Source: Pannonibacter sp051860505 (GTDB lineage: Bacteria > Pseudomonadota > Alphaproteobacteria > Rhizobiales > Stappiaceae). Taken from it: DNA of 64,000 nucleotides. Shown piece after piece: positions 1-10,219 of this stretch. How positions within the stretch are numbered: position 1 is the first letter of the stretch; the number at the start of each line of letters is the position of its first letter. The position numbers were made by a program, and so were the translations under genes. The DNA is taken from contig NZ_JBHYDX010000014.1 of assembly GCF_051860505.1 (NCBI RefSeq), positions 62,001 through 126,000 of the forward strand, given 5' to 3'. The notes under the pieces are model-generated. The model had not been told where the DNA came from. It did not search any database and worked only from the letters and a program-made list of their open reading frames with translations.

Positions 1-25
1 GAAGGCGGGACCTTGCGGCCCCGCC
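1..25 (-). terminator. Probable terminator hairpin after glpV
   Basis: On the minus strand a 9-bp GC-rich stem with one wobble pair closes on a GCAA tetraloop, 24 bases after the glpV stop. The window edge cuts off any following T-run, so termination is inferred from the hairpin and its place at the operon end. Confidence 0.5.
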
Positions 26-48
26 CCCGGTTGTCGATGGGTACATGC

Positions 49-1755
49 TTATTTCCAGGACGCGATCAGCTCGTCATAGGAGACGGTGATCGGCTGTTCC
101 TTCTCATTCGGAATCGGGCCCTTCGGCGCACCCGGCTGCTCGAACCAGTACTCAGCGGTCTGGACCTCGTTCAGCTTCGGGCCGAACTCGCCCTGAACGC
201 CGGCTCGTTCCAGGCGCTCAAGCACCTTTTCCTGCTCGGCGCAGAGCGCATCCATGGCTTCCTGCGGGGTCTTCGCACCGGACGACGCATCGCCGATGTT
301 CTGCCACCACAGCTGGGCCAGCTTCGGATAGTCCGGAACGTTGGGGCCGGTCGGCGACCACTGCAGACGAGCCGGCGAGCGGTAGAACTCGACCAGACCG
401 CCAAGCTTCGGTGCACGCTCGGTGAAGCTGTCATGCTGCACCGTCGACTCGCGAATGAAGGTCAAGCCAACGTGGCTCTTCTTCACGTCCACGGTCTTGG
501 AGGTGACGAACTGGGCATAGAGCCAGGCCGCCTTTGCACGGTCCACCGGGGTGGACTTCATCAGCGTCCAGGACCCGGCGTCCTGGTAACCGACCTTCAT
601 GCCCTCTTCCCAGTACACGCCATGCGGCGAGGGAGCCATGCGCCACTTCGGCGTGCCATCCTCGTTTACGACCGGCAGACCCGGCTTGACCATGTCGGCA
701 GTGAAGGCGGTGTACCAGAAAATCTGCTGGGCAATTTCGCCCTGGGCAGGAACCGGACCGGCTTCGCCGAACACCATGCCGGCAGCAGCCGGGGGCGCGT
801 ACTTGTTCAGCCACTCGATGTACTTGGCGATCGAGTAGACGGCAGCCGGGCCGTTGGTGTCACCGCCGCGGGTTACGCAAGAGCCGACCGGCTGGAAGTT
901 TTCGTTGACGCGGATGCCCCACTCGTCGACCGGAAGGCCGTTCGGCTCACCCTTGTCACCGGCGCCAGCCATCGACAGCCATGCATCGGTAAAGCGCCAG
1001 CCAAGCGACGGGTCCTTCTTGCCGTAGTCCATGTGACCATAGACTTTCTTGCCGTCGATTTCACGGCCGGTGAAGAACTCTGCGATATCTTCATATGCAG
1101 ACCAGTTGACCGGGACGCCGAGCTCGTAGCCATACTTGGCCTTGAAGTCAGCCTTGTTCTTTTCGTCGTTGAACCAGTCATACCGAAACCAGTAAAGGTT
1201 CGCGAACTGCTGGTCAGGCAGCTGGTACAACTTGCCATCCGGACCGGTGGTGAACTTGGTGCCGATGAAATCGGCGAGGTCCAGACTAGGGTTGGTGACG
1301 TCCTTGCCTTCTTCCGCCATCCAGTCGGTCAGGTTGCGCGCCTGCTGATAGCGCCAGTGGGTGCCGATCAGATCGGAATCGTTGATGTAGGCGTCATAGA
1401 TGTTCTCCCCGGACTGCATCTGGGTCTGCAGCTTCTCGACAACGTCGCCTTCGCCGATCAGGTCATGGGTGACCTTGATGCCGGTGATCTTGGCGAACGC
1501 GTCGGCGAGAACCTTGGCTTCGTATTCATGGGTGGTCAGCGTCTCGGAGACGACCTTGATTTCCATCCCCTTGAACGGAGCGGCAGCGTCGATAAACCAC
1601 TGCATCTCCTTTTCCTGGTCAGCGCGGCTGAGGGTCGACATGTCGCCGATTTCTGCGTCCAGGAACGACTTTGCTGCATTCATGTCAGCAAAGGCGGCTC
1701 CGGTCGAAACCAGCATGGCGAGCGCCATAGCCGTCGAAGTGTAATACACTTTCAT
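49..1755 (-). CDS. glpV: Glycerol ABC transporter substrate-binding protein GlpV
   Basis: Periplasmic binding protein, 568 aa, predicted to capture glycerol and deliver it to the GlpP/GlpQ permease. The first 23 residues form a Sec signal peptide (short basic start, hydrophobic stretch, ending AAFA). The mature part has the look of a large family-1 sugar-binding protein, with the Trp- and Tyr-rich segments usual in carbohydrate binders. The length fits the long GlpV proteins of rhizobia, which are bigger than ordinary sugar-binding proteins. It is the last gene of the glpD-glpSTPQUV operon, 50 bp after glpU, the order described for Rhizobium leguminosarum. An ATG start preceded by GGGAGGAAACTGA (a good ribosome site) fixes the N-terminus. 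Glycerol as ligand rests on gene order and family, not on visible binding residues. Confidence 0.93.
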   Translation of the reverse strand: MKVYYTSTAMALAMLVSTGAAFADMNAAKSFLDAEIGDMSTLSRADQEKEMQWFIDAAAPFKGMEIKVVSETLTTHEYEAKVLADAFAKITGIKVTHDLIGEGDVVEKLQTQMQSGENIYDAYINDSDLIGTHWRYQQARNLTDWMAEEGKDVTNPSLDLADFIGTKFTTGPDGKLYQLPDQQFANLYWFRYDWFNDEKNKADFKAKYGYELGVPVNWSAYEDIAEFFTGREIDGKKVYGHMDYGKKDPSLGWRFTDAWLSMAGAGDKGEPNGLPVDEWGIRVNENFQPVGSCVTRGGDTNGPAAVYSIAKYIEWLNKYAPPAAAGMVFGEAGPVPAQGEIAQQIFWYTAFTADMVKPGLPVVNEDGTPKWRMAPSPHGVYWEEGMKVGYQDAGSWTLMKSTPVDRAKAAWLYAQFVTSKTVDVKKSHVGLTFIRESTVQHDSFTERAPKLGGLVEFYRSPARLQWSPTGPNVPDYPKLAQLWWQNIGDASSGAKTPQEAMDALCAEQEKVLERLERAGVQGEFGPKLNEVQTAEYWFEQPGAPKGPIPNEKEQPITVSYDELIASWK

Positions 1756-1805
1756 TCAGTTTCCTCCCGAGTGAATTGATCCGAAGATCAGGTTGCCGTT
1801 CGTCG

Positions 1806-2078
1806 TCAGACCCAGCGGAACACCGCAAAGGCGTAGACGAGACAGGCGATCAGAGCCCCCCAGAGAGGGGCGCCGAACAGCGCGAGCCAGCCAAGCGAGA
1901 TGAAGGCCGAGCCCAAAAGGGTGATGAAGAGGCGATCGCCGCGCGTCGTCTCGATGCGCAGCACACCGACACGCGGCGTTTCCGGATAACGGATCGCCAG
2001 TGTGGTGAAGACCACCAGAAGCGTGGCAATCGTCACGAAGAAGATCGCAGTCGGTGCAGTCCAGGCCATCCAGTCCAT
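1806..2078 (-). CDS. glpU: Small membrane protein of the glycerol transporter (DUF2160, GlpU)
   Basis: A 90-aa protein with two or three hydrophobic segments (about residues 8-30, 50-68 and 72-88) and a short charged loop between them. It matches the DUF2160 proteins that sit between glpQ and glpV in rhizobial glycerol uptake operons, where the gene is called glpU. Its role in transport is not established; it may be an accessory membrane subunit. It begins 17 bp after the glpQ stop and the ATG has an AGGGAGAAC ribosome site. Identification rests on size, hydrophobic pattern and position. Confidence 0.85.
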   Translation of the reverse strand: MDWMAWTAPTAIFFVTIATLLVVFTTLAIRYPETPRVGVLRIETTRGDRLFITLLGSAFISLGWLALFGAPLWGALIACLVYAFAVFRWV

Positions 2079-2095
2079 ATCTGTTCTCCCTCAGA

Positions 2096-3827
<1,732 letters not shown>

Positions 3828-3828
<1 letters not shown>

Positions 3829-4904
3829 CAGGCGGCCTCCCCCGAAACGCGCCAGTTGTCGGCATAGACATTGACTTGCGCCGGATCGAACACCACGCGG
3901 GTCATGTCAGACGTGATGCTGTCGCTTTCGCCAGCGATGATGTTGATGTCGGACCCGAAGAACTCGGCCCGGACGATCTTGTGCCGTCCCACATCCTCGA
4001 CGCGGCGCACCTTCACCGGCAGCCCCTCGCTGTCGGACAGGCGGGCAAATTCCGGACGCACGCCGATCTGCACCTTGCCATCGAGCTTCGAATAGCCGTG
4101 ACCAAGCGGAATGGTGGCACCGTTCACATAAGCCGTCGAACCCTCGACCTGCGCATCCATCAGGTTCATGCCGGGCGAGCCGATGAAGTAACCGACGAAG
4201 GTATGCGCCGGGCGCTCGAACAGTTCCTGCGGCGTGCCGATCTGCACCACGCGGCCGTCGTACATCACCACCACCTTGTCGGCGAAGGTCAGCGCTTCGG
4301 TCTGGTCGTGCGTCACATAGATCATGGTGTGGCCGAACTCGTGGTGCAGCGATTTCAGCTGCGTCCTGAGTTCCCATTTCATGTGCGGATCGATGACGGT
4401 GAGCGGCTCGTCGAACAGCAGCGCATTAACGTCCTCGCGCACCATGCCGCGGCCGAGAGAGATCTTCTGCTTGGCGTCCGCTGTCAGGCCCTGCGCCTTG
4501 CGGTCGAGAACGGCGTCCATGCCGATCATATGGGCGATCTTCTGCACCCGGTCCGCAATATAGGCCGCATCTGCGCCGCGGTTCTTCAGCGGAAACGCGA
4601 GGTTCCCGCGCACGGTCATCGTGTCGTAGACAACCGGGAACTGAAACACCTGGGCGATGTTGCGCTCTGCGGTCGGCTTCTCAGTCACATCCATGTCGTT
4701 GAACAGGATGCGGCCCTGGCTCGGCACCAGCAGACCGGAAATGATGTTGAGCAGCGTAGACTTGCCGCAGCCGGACGAACCGAGCAGCGCATAAGCCTCA
4801 CCATCATTCCACACGTGGTTCAGTTCCTTGAGAGCAAAGTCGTCTTCGCTCTGCGGGCGCGGATTGTACGAGTGGGCGAGATTGTCGAGCGTGATCTTGG
4901 CCAT
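3828..4904 (-). CDS. glpT: Glycerol ABC transporter ATPase GlpT (degenerate signature motif)
   Basis: ATP-binding subunit of 358 aa, MalK/UgpC architecture: nucleotide-binding domain (about residues 1-240) and a C-terminal TOBE/OB regulatory domain. Walker A (GSSGCGKST), Walker B (LLFDEP) and the switch histidine (VTHDQTEAL) are intact. The ABC signature is not: where LSGGQ is expected the protein reads LTADAKQKISLGRG. GlpS, encoded just upstream, has a good LSGGQ but lacks the switch histidine, so the heterodimer should have one canonical and one degenerate ATP site. The start at 4904 follows a GGAGGGACCC ribosome site 10 bp after the glpS stop. This gene is the GlpR-regulon transporter component, not the GlpT glycerol-3-phosphate antiporter of enterobacteria. 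Confidence 0.92.
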
Positions 4905-4914
4905 GGGTCCCTCC

Positions 4915-6003
4915 TCACGCCGCCAGCGCATAGGCGGCCGGAGCCACCAGCGCGCCGTCCTGGCCGAAAATATAGACATGCGACGGGTCGAGATAGAGCT
5001 TCAGGGCGGTTCCGAGCATCAGGTCATGCACGCCGTGAATCAGGCCAACCCAGCGTTCGCCGTGATGCTCAAGATGCACGAAGGTCTCTGATCCGGTGAT
5101 TTCGGTCACCGCAAGCTGCGCGGTGAACTCCATCGCATCCGCGCTATGACGGTGCAGTTCGAGATGGTTCGGGCGGAAGCCGGCGATGTAGCGACCATCA
5201 TTCAGCTCGGCGAGCTTGCCGGCCGCCGGGATCGACTGGCCGTCCCCGAACATCAGCTTGGCGCCCGCCTTGGCGATCTGCAGGAAGTTCATCGGCGGAT
5301 CGGAGAACACCCGCGCCGTCGTTGCATCCACCGGCCGGCGATAAACCTCGGGCGTCGGACCGAACTGGGTGATGCGGCCCTGCCAAAGGGTGGCCGCATG
5401 GCCGCCCAGCAGCAGCGCTTCTTCCGGTTCCGTTGTCGCGTAGACGAAGATCGAGCCGGAGGCCTCGAAGATCTTCGGGATCTCCACACGCAGTTCTTCG
5501 CGCAGCTTGTAGTCGAGATTGGCCAGCGGCTCATCGAGCAGAACCAGGCCGGCATTCTTGACCAGTGCCCGCGCCAGGGCGCAGCGCTGCTGCTGTCCGC
5601 CCGAAAGCTCCAGCGGCTTGCGCTTCAGCATCGGCGAAAGCTTCATCAGCTCGGCCGTCTGATGCACGGCCCTGTCGATCTCCGCCGACGATTTGCCCAT
5701 CAGCCGCAGCGGGCTGGCGATGTTGTCGTAAACGCTCATCGCCGGGTAGTTGATGAACTGCTGGTAGACCATGGCGACAGCACGGTCCTGCACCCGCATG
5801 CCGGTCACGTCCTTGCCGTTCCAGAGGATGCGGCCCGTCGTCGGCTTGTCGAGCCCCGCCATCAACCGCATCAGCGATGTTTTGCCAGCCGACGTCGGTC
5901 CGAGCAGCACATTCATGCTGCCCTCACGCAAGGTCAGGTCTGTCGGGTGGATATGGGTTGCCCCACCCGCGACCTTGGAGACATTCTCCAGGACCAGGGT
6001 CAT
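4915..6003 (-). CDS. glpS: Glycerol ABC transporter ATPase GlpS (switch histidine missing)
   Basis: Second ATP-binding subunit, 362 aa, same MalK-like fold as GlpT with a C-terminal TOBE region. Walker A reads GPTSAGKTS, the signature LSGGQQQR is canonical and Walker B is LVLLDEP. The H-loop, usually THD, reads YATTEPEEAL, so the catalytic switch histidine is replaced by threonine. This complements the defect in GlpT (normal histidine, degenerate signature), which suggests that the two act as an obligate heterodimer. The gene lies 22 bp after glpD and 10 bp before glpT. The ATG at 6003 has a GGGAGGACG ribosome site. Confidence 0.92.
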   Translation of the reverse strand: MTLVLENVSKVAGGATHIHPTDLTLREGSMNVLLGPTSAGKTSLMRLMAGLDKPTTGRILWNGKDVTGMRVQDRAVAMVYQQFINYPAMSVYDNIASPLRLMGKSSAEIDRAVHQTAELMKLSPMLKRKPLELSGGQQQRCALARALVKNAGLVLLDEPLANLDYKLREELRVEIPKIFEASGSIFVYATTEPEEALLLGGHAATLWQGRITQFGPTPEVYRRPVDATTARVFSDPPMNFLQIAKAGAKLMFGDGQSIPAAGKLAELNDGRYIAGFRPNHLELHRHSADAMEFTAQLAVTEITGSETFVHLEHHGERWVGLIHGVHDLMLGTALKLYLDPSHVYIFGQDGALVAPAAYALAA

Positions 6004-6025
6004 AATTGTCGTCCTCCCATTCCTG

Positions 6026-7627
6026 CTACTGCGCCGCGGCCGCCCCGTGCCGGGCCGTGCAGGCGTTCTTTATCCATTGATCCAGCGCGGCCACTTCAGC
6101 GACGCTCAGGCGCAGGCCCATTTTCGAGCGACGCCAGACGACGTCCTCGGCGCTGCGCGCATATTCCTTATCGATCAGCCAGTTCACTTCGCGTTCGGTC
6201 AGGTTCCAGCCAAACTGTTCACCCAGATCCTCCACCCGGGTTGCACCCTTCACGATCTCCGCGGCCTCGGTACCATAGGCCTTGACCAGACGACGCGCCC
6301 AGCGCTCGTCGAGGAACGGATGCGCCGTCCTTAGGTCACGGACCAGTTTCTCGACACCGTCGACGGGGAAGTTTCCACCCGGCAGTGGCACACGGGCCGT
6401 CCAGGCGGCACGGGCCTCCGGGAAATACGGCACGATCTTTTCAAGGGCATGTTCGGCGAGCTTGCGATAGGTGGTGATCTTGCCGCCGAACACATTGAGC
6501 AGCGGCGCGCCGCCGGTCTCGTCCACCTTCAGCACATAGTCCCGGGTCGCGGCTGTCGCCGACTTGGCACCGTCATTGTAGAGCGGACGCACACCCGAAT
6601 AGCTCCAGACAATGTCCTCGACAGTGACCGGCTTCTTGAAATAGCCGGAGGCGAACTTCAGCAGATAATCGCGTTCCTTGTCGGTACAGACCGGCTTGAT
6701 GCCCGGCTCCGGATGATCAGCATCCGTGGTGCCGATCAGGGTGAAGTCGGTCTCATAGGGGATCGCAAAGATGATGCGTCCATCCTCGCCCTGGAAGAAG
6801 TAGCACTTGTCGTGATCGTAGAGCTTCTTCGTCACGATGTGACTGCCGCGCACGAGACGCACGCTTTCCTGGGAGTTTGACCGCACGGTGTTGCGGATCA
6901 CATCGCCGACCCACGGACCGCCGGCGTTGACCAGCATCCGCGCCCGGCGGTGGAACTGCTCACCCGTGTCGCGGTTTTCCAGCAGGATCTGCCACTGCCC
7001 GTCGACGCGTTCGGCCGACAGCACCTTGGTGCGCACCATGATCTCGGCGCCCCGGGCGGCCGCATCACGCGCATTGAGCACCACAAGCCGGGAGTCCTCG
7101 ATCCAGCAATCCGAATACTCATAGGCCTTGGCAAAGCGCTCCTGCAGCGGCGCGCCTTCAGGTCCCCGCTTAAGATCTACGGTCGAGGTGCCTGGCAGCA
7201 CTTTGCGCCCGCCGAGATTGTCATAGAGGAACAGGCCGAAGCGGATCAGCCAGGCCGGGCGGCGCCCCTTCATCCATGGCATCACGAGGTTCAGCAGCTT
7301 CGAGGTCGGTGTCTCGCCTTCGAATCGCATGTCCTTGTGATAGGGCAGGACGAAACGCATCGGCCAGGAGATATGCGGCATCGCCGCCAGCAGGGTCTCG
7401 CGCTCGATCAACGCCTCGCGCACCAGCCGCACCTCGAAATATTCGAGATAGCGCAACCCACCGTGAAACAGTTTTGTCGAGGCCGATGAGGTTGCGGAGG
7501 CGAGATCATTCATCTCTGCCAGCGACACGCTCAGACCACGCCCGGTCGCGTCACGGGCGATGCCGCAGCCATTGATGCCGCCGCCAATGATGAACAGATC
7601 GACCATCTGGTCTTGCTGCAATGCCAC
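6026..7627 (-). CDS. glpD: Glycerol-3-phosphate dehydrogenase, aerobic (GlpD)
   Basis: Membrane-associated flavoprotein that oxidises sn-glycerol 3-phosphate to dihydroxyacetone phosphate and feeds electrons to quinone. The FAD-binding Rossmann motif is at the N-terminus (FIIGGGINGCGIARDA), and a DAO domain is followed by the usual C-terminal extension of about 120 residues. With the GTG start at 7627 the protein has 533 aa; this start has a GGGAGG site nine bases upstream, whereas the ATG at 7606, just before the Rossmann strand, has none. It is the first gene of the operon. Its promoter lies in the 311-bp gap shared with the divergent glpR, which carries TTCGTT repeats likely bound by GlpR. 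No glycerol kinase gene is in the window. Confidence 0.95.
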   Translation of the reverse strand: MALQQDQMVDLFIIGGGINGCGIARDATGRGLSVSLAEMNDLASATSSASTKLFHGGLRYLEYFEVRLVREALIERETLLAAMPHISWPMRFVLPYHKDMRFEGETPTSKLLNLVMPWMKGRRPAWLIRFGLFLYDNLGGRKVLPGTSTVDLKRGPEGAPLQERFAKAYEYSDCWIEDSRLVVLNARDAAARGAEIMVRTKVLSAERVDGQWQILLENRDTGEQFHRRARMLVNAGGPWVGDVIRNTVRSNSQESVRLVRGSHIVTKKLYDHDKCYFFQGEDGRIIFAIPYETDFTLIGTTDADHPEPGIKPVCTDKERDYLLKFASGYFKKPVTVEDIVWSYSGVRPLYNDGAKSATAATRDYVLKVDETGGAPLLNVFGGKITTYRKLAEHALEKIVPYFPEARAAWTARVPLPGGNFPVDGVEKLVRDLRTAHPFLDERWARRLVKAYGTEAAEIVKGATRVEDLGEQFGWNLTEREVNWLIDKEYARSAEDVVWRRSKMGLRLSVAEVAALDQWIKNACTARHGAAAAQ

Positions 7628-7653
7628 GGACACGAACCTCCCGGAACCGGTCT

Positions 7654-7720
7654 TTTGTGAACACAAACGAACCACAAAACCCCACCCACAGTCAACGAAC
7701 GATTTTCGTTTGTGTTCGTT
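7654..7720. promoter_or_regulatory. Candidate GlpR operator array
   Basis: Four copies of the hexamer TTCGTT or its complement occur here: AACGAA at 7666-7671 and 7694-7699, TTCGTT at 7705-7710 and 7715-7720. The middle pair forms an inverted repeat with a 5-bp spacer, and the last two are exactly 10 bp apart. An inverted repeat TTTGTG-AA-CACAAA lies at 7654-7667. DeoR-family regulators often bind such repeated hexamers. The position directly upstream of glpD and beside glpR makes GlpR the obvious candidate, but binding is inferred. Confidence 0.6.
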
Positions 7721-7815
7721 TTTGATTCTTCGCGTCAATCCAAACACTTAGCTGAGACAAACCGCCGCAGCCGGCGCTTTCGCGGCCATGTTGCCGGAAT
7801 TAAACGGCTTTTTGT

Positions 7816-7843
7816 GCGGTGCGAAATGAAAATTTCGCACCGC
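7816..7843 (+). other. Perfect 12-bp stem with GAAA tetraloop upstream of glpR
   Basis: Arms 7816-7827 and 7832-7843 are perfectly complementary and enclose GAAA. Read on the plus strand as RNA this is a GNRA-capped hairpin, which would be in the glpR leader if transcription starts upstream. There is no following T-run, so it is not an ordinary terminator. As DNA it could instead be an operator. Confidence 0.5.
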
Positions 7844-7865
7844 GATAGTCAATCACATTTCCGAC

Positions 7866-7883
7866 GCATGTTCGTAAACATGC
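7866..7883. promoter_or_regulatory. Inverted repeat upstream of glpR
   Basis: GCATGTT-CGTA-AACATGC, 7-bp arms with a 4-bp spacer, 55 bp before the glpR start. It could be an operator for autoregulation or for another regulator. The sequence differs from the TTCGTT boxes, so the binding protein is unknown. Confidence 0.35.
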
Positions 7884-7938
7884 TAAAAACTTGAAAAAAA
7901 GAGCCGAAGCGAACATAGTGCCTGTGACCCAAGGAAAC

Positions 7939-8712
7939 ATGACCGTGTCGCAGACCTTCCGCCAGCCAGAGATACTCGAGCTCGCCCGCCAGCAGGGAAA
8001 GGTCACCGTCGAGGGACTTGCCGAACATTTCGGCGTCACCGTCCAGACCATCCGCCGCGACCTGTCCGAACTGTCCGACAGCGGCAAGCTGGAACGTGTC
8101 CACGGCGGCGCCATTCTGCCGTCCGGTGTCACGAATATCGGCTATGAGGATCGCCGCAGCCTCAATCGCGATGCCAAGACCGCGATCGCGACGCAATGCG
8201 CCCGGGCCATTCCAAGCGACGTATCGGTGTTCCTGAACATCGGCACCAGCACCGAGGCCGTCGCCCGCGAGCTGCTGCACCATCGCAACCTGATGGTCGT
8301 CACCAACAACATGAATGTCGCCAACATCTTGGTCGGAAACCCGGACTGCCAGGTGATCGTCGCTGGTGGCGCACTGCGGCGAACCGACGGGGGTCTGGTC
8401 GGCAACCTGACGACGCGCACCATCGAGCAGTTCAAGTTCGACTTCGCCGTCATCGGCTGCTCTGCTCTTGATGAGGAAGGCGACCTGCTCGACTTCGACA
8501 TTCAGGAGGTCGGTGTCAGCCAGACCATCATCCGCCAGGCGCGCAAGACCTTCCTCGTCTCCGATCATTCGAAATTCCAGCGCACGGCCCCGGCGCGCAT
8601 TACCTCGCTGGCGCGCATCGACACCTTCTTCACTGACCACCCGCTCCCCAGCGCCCTCGCCATCCGCTGCGAAGGCTGGGGCACCAAGGTCGTCGTCTGC
8701 GGCGAAGGTTGA
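7939..8712 (+). CDS. glpR: Glycerol regulon repressor GlpR (DeoR family)
   Basis: DeoR-family transcription factor of 257 aa. An N-terminal helix-turn-helix (about residues 20-55, with the family motif VTVQTIRRDLSEL) is followed by a sugar-phosphate isomerase-like effector domain containing the conserved NIGTSTEAVA and VTNNMNVA segments that bind a phosphorylated ligand, expected to be glycerol 3-phosphate. It is divergent from glpD and is expected to repress that operon. The ATG at 7939 has an AAGGAA ribosome site. A methionine-less open frame extends a short way upstream and is ignored. Confidence 0.92.
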   Translation: MTVSQTFRQPEILELARQQGKVTVEGLAEHFGVTVQTIRRDLSELSDSGKLERVHGGAILPSGVTNIGYEDRRSLNRDAKTAIATQCARAIPSDVSVFLNIGTSTEAVARELLHHRNLMVVTNNMNVANILVGNPDCQVIVAGGALRRTDGGLVGNLTTRTIEQFKFDFAVIGCSALDEEGDLLDFDIQEVGVSQTIIRQARKTFLVSDHSKFQRTAPARITSLARIDTFFTDHPLPSALAIRCEGWGTKVVVCGEG

Positions 8713-8816
8713 GGCAGCGCGCCTGCGGCACAGGGCCCATCGGCCAAAAAAACGGCTGACAAGCCGCGTTGACCGGACTACAGCCTGCCGCAGTCATTTC
8801 CGTGCCGGAGGCCCTG

Positions 8817-9512
8817 ATGTCCGAGAAGCCGCACACCCTGATCGCTCCCTCCATGCTTGCCAGCGACTTCTCGCGCCTGCGCGACGAGATCCGGGCCGTT
8901 GATGCTGCCGGGGCGGACTGGATCCATCTTGATGTCATGGACGGCCATTTCGTGCCCAACATCACCTTCGGGCCGGATGTGATCGCAGCGATGCGGCCGC
9001 ACACCACCAAGATCTTCGACACACACCTGATGATCGCCCCCTGCGATGCCTATCTCGAGGCCTTCGCCAAGGCCGGGTCCGACATCATCACGGTCCATGC
9101 CGAGGCAGGCCCGCATCTCGACCGTTCACTGCAGGCGATCCGGGCTCTTGGCAAAAAGGCGGGTGTCTCGCTCAATCCGAGCACGCCGGAAAGTGTCATC
9201 GAATATGTCATCGACCGGCTCGACCTGATCCTTGTCATGACGGTGAACCCTGGCTTCGGCGGCCAGAAGTTCATTCACGCCATGGTCGACAAGGTGGCTC
9301 GCATCCGCAAGATGATCGGCGACCGTCCGATTGACATCGAGATCGACGGCGGCGTCACCCCGGAAACCGCGCCGCTTGTGGCTGCAGCTGGCGCAAATGT
9401 GCTGGTGGCCGGGTCCGCCGTGTTCAAGGGCGGCACGCCGGAAACCTCCGATGTCTATGCCGCACAGATTGCTGCAATCCGTGAGGCGGCTGACGCCGCC
9501 GCCCGGTCGTGA
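8817..9512 (+). CDS. rpe: Ribulose-phosphate 3-epimerase
   Basis: Interconverts ribulose 5-phosphate and xylulose 5-phosphate in the pentose phosphate pathway; cytoplasmic. The 231-aa (beta/alpha)8 barrel has the family landmarks: IAPSMLASDF near the N-terminus, the metal-binding HLDVMDGHFVPN, MTVNPGFGGQKF and IEIDGGV followed by GANVLVAGSAVF for phosphate binding. The ATG at 8817 has a GGAG six bases upstream. It lies 104 bp after glpR and overlaps the next gene, gph, by four bases, so rpe and gph form an operon. Confidence 0.96.
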   Translation: MSEKPHTLIAPSMLASDFSRLRDEIRAVDAAGADWIHLDVMDGHFVPNITFGPDVIAAMRPHTTKIFDTHLMIAPCDAYLEAFAKAGSDIITVHAEAGPHLDRSLQAIRALGKKAGVSLNPSTPESVIEYVIDRLDLILVMTVNPGFGGQKFIHAMVDKVARIRKMIGDRPIDIEIDGGVTPETAPLVAAAGANVLVAGSAVFKGGTPETSDVYAAQIAAIREAADAAARS

Positions 9513-10192
9513 GCGTCTCCATGCGGGCGGTTGTCTTTGATCTGGACGGCACGCTGGTGGACAGCGTTGCTGCCATCGCCGATGTCGGCAACAGCCTGAT
9601 GCTGGAACTGGGCCTTGCTGCCCTCAGCGTCGAGGAAGCGCGCGGCTACATCGGCAACGGCGCGGCGAAATTCGTGGAGCGGGCGCTTGCCGCCCGCAAT
9701 GTTGAAACCGACGCGACAGCTCTTGCGCATCACGTCGAACGCTTTGAAGAGATTTACAGCGCAGCACCTGGCTCGGCCAATCCGCCGTTTGCCGGCGCCG
9801 AACTGGCGCTCAAGACCTTGAAAGCCGAAGGCGTCCGCATTGGGCTTTGCACCAACAAGCCCGGCATCCCGACCGCCAATCTCCTGGCAGCGCTAGGCTG
9901 GAGCGAGCTGTTCGAGGTGGTGATCTCCGGCGACAGTCTGGCCACCCGCAAGCCGGATCCGGCACCACTGATTGAGGCAGCTCGCCGTCTTGGCTCCGAC
10001 GTCACCGCGCCGGGCTTTGCCTATGTCGGTGACAGCGAGGTCGATGCAGAGACCGCCGAGCGCGCTGGCAGCCGCTTTGCTCTCTTCACCAGAGGCTATC
10101 GCAAGCAGCCGGTGGAGGCACTTCCGCATACGATCGCCTTCGACGATCTGGCGGCCCTGCCTGCCCTTCTGGCCGATCTCGCCGCCCGTTGA
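9509..10192 (+). CDS. gph: Phosphoglycolate phosphatase (HAD family)
   Basis: HAD-superfamily hydrolase of 227 aa, predicted to dephosphorylate 2-phosphoglycolate. Motif I is VVFDLDGTLVDS with the nucleophilic and acid/base aspartates at the N-terminus. A helical cap follows, then the motif II region (GLCTNKP), motif III (SRKPDP-like, here TRKPDP) and motif IV (YVGDSEVDAETA). GTG at 9509 overlaps the rpe stop (GTGA); an ATG at 9521, four codons in, is an equally possible start. The stop codon sits inside the loop of the transcription terminator. Confidence 0.92.
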   Translation: MSVSMRAVVFDLDGTLVDSVAAIADVGNSLMLELGLAALSVEEARGYIGNGAAKFVERALAARNVETDATALAHHVERFEEIYSAAPGSANPPFAGAELALKTLKAEGVRIGLCTNKPGIPTANLLAALGWSELFEVVISGDSLATRKPDPAPLIEAARRLGSDVTAPGFAYVGDSEVDAETAERAGSRFALFTRGYRKQPVEALPHTIAFDDLAALPALLADLAAR

Positions 10193-10213
10193 CCGCGCGG
10201 CGAGATCTTTTTT
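10175..10213 (+). terminator. Rho-independent terminator overlapping the gph end
   Basis: An 11-bp perfect stem (10175-10185 with 10197-10207) is followed by six T. The left arm is coding sequence for the last residues of Gph, and the TGA stop lies in the loop, so terminator folding and the end of translation are intimately linked. It ends the rpe-gph unit. Confidence 0.9.
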
Positions 10214-10219
10214 AACGCG

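Noticed and set aside
13..1779. Long open frame (588 codons) opposite glpV
   Set aside because: It is the antisense shadow of a high-GC gene: glpV has a signal peptide and operon position, while the reverse frame has no family features, no ribosome site and low-complexity Arg/Gly/Leu-rich composition.
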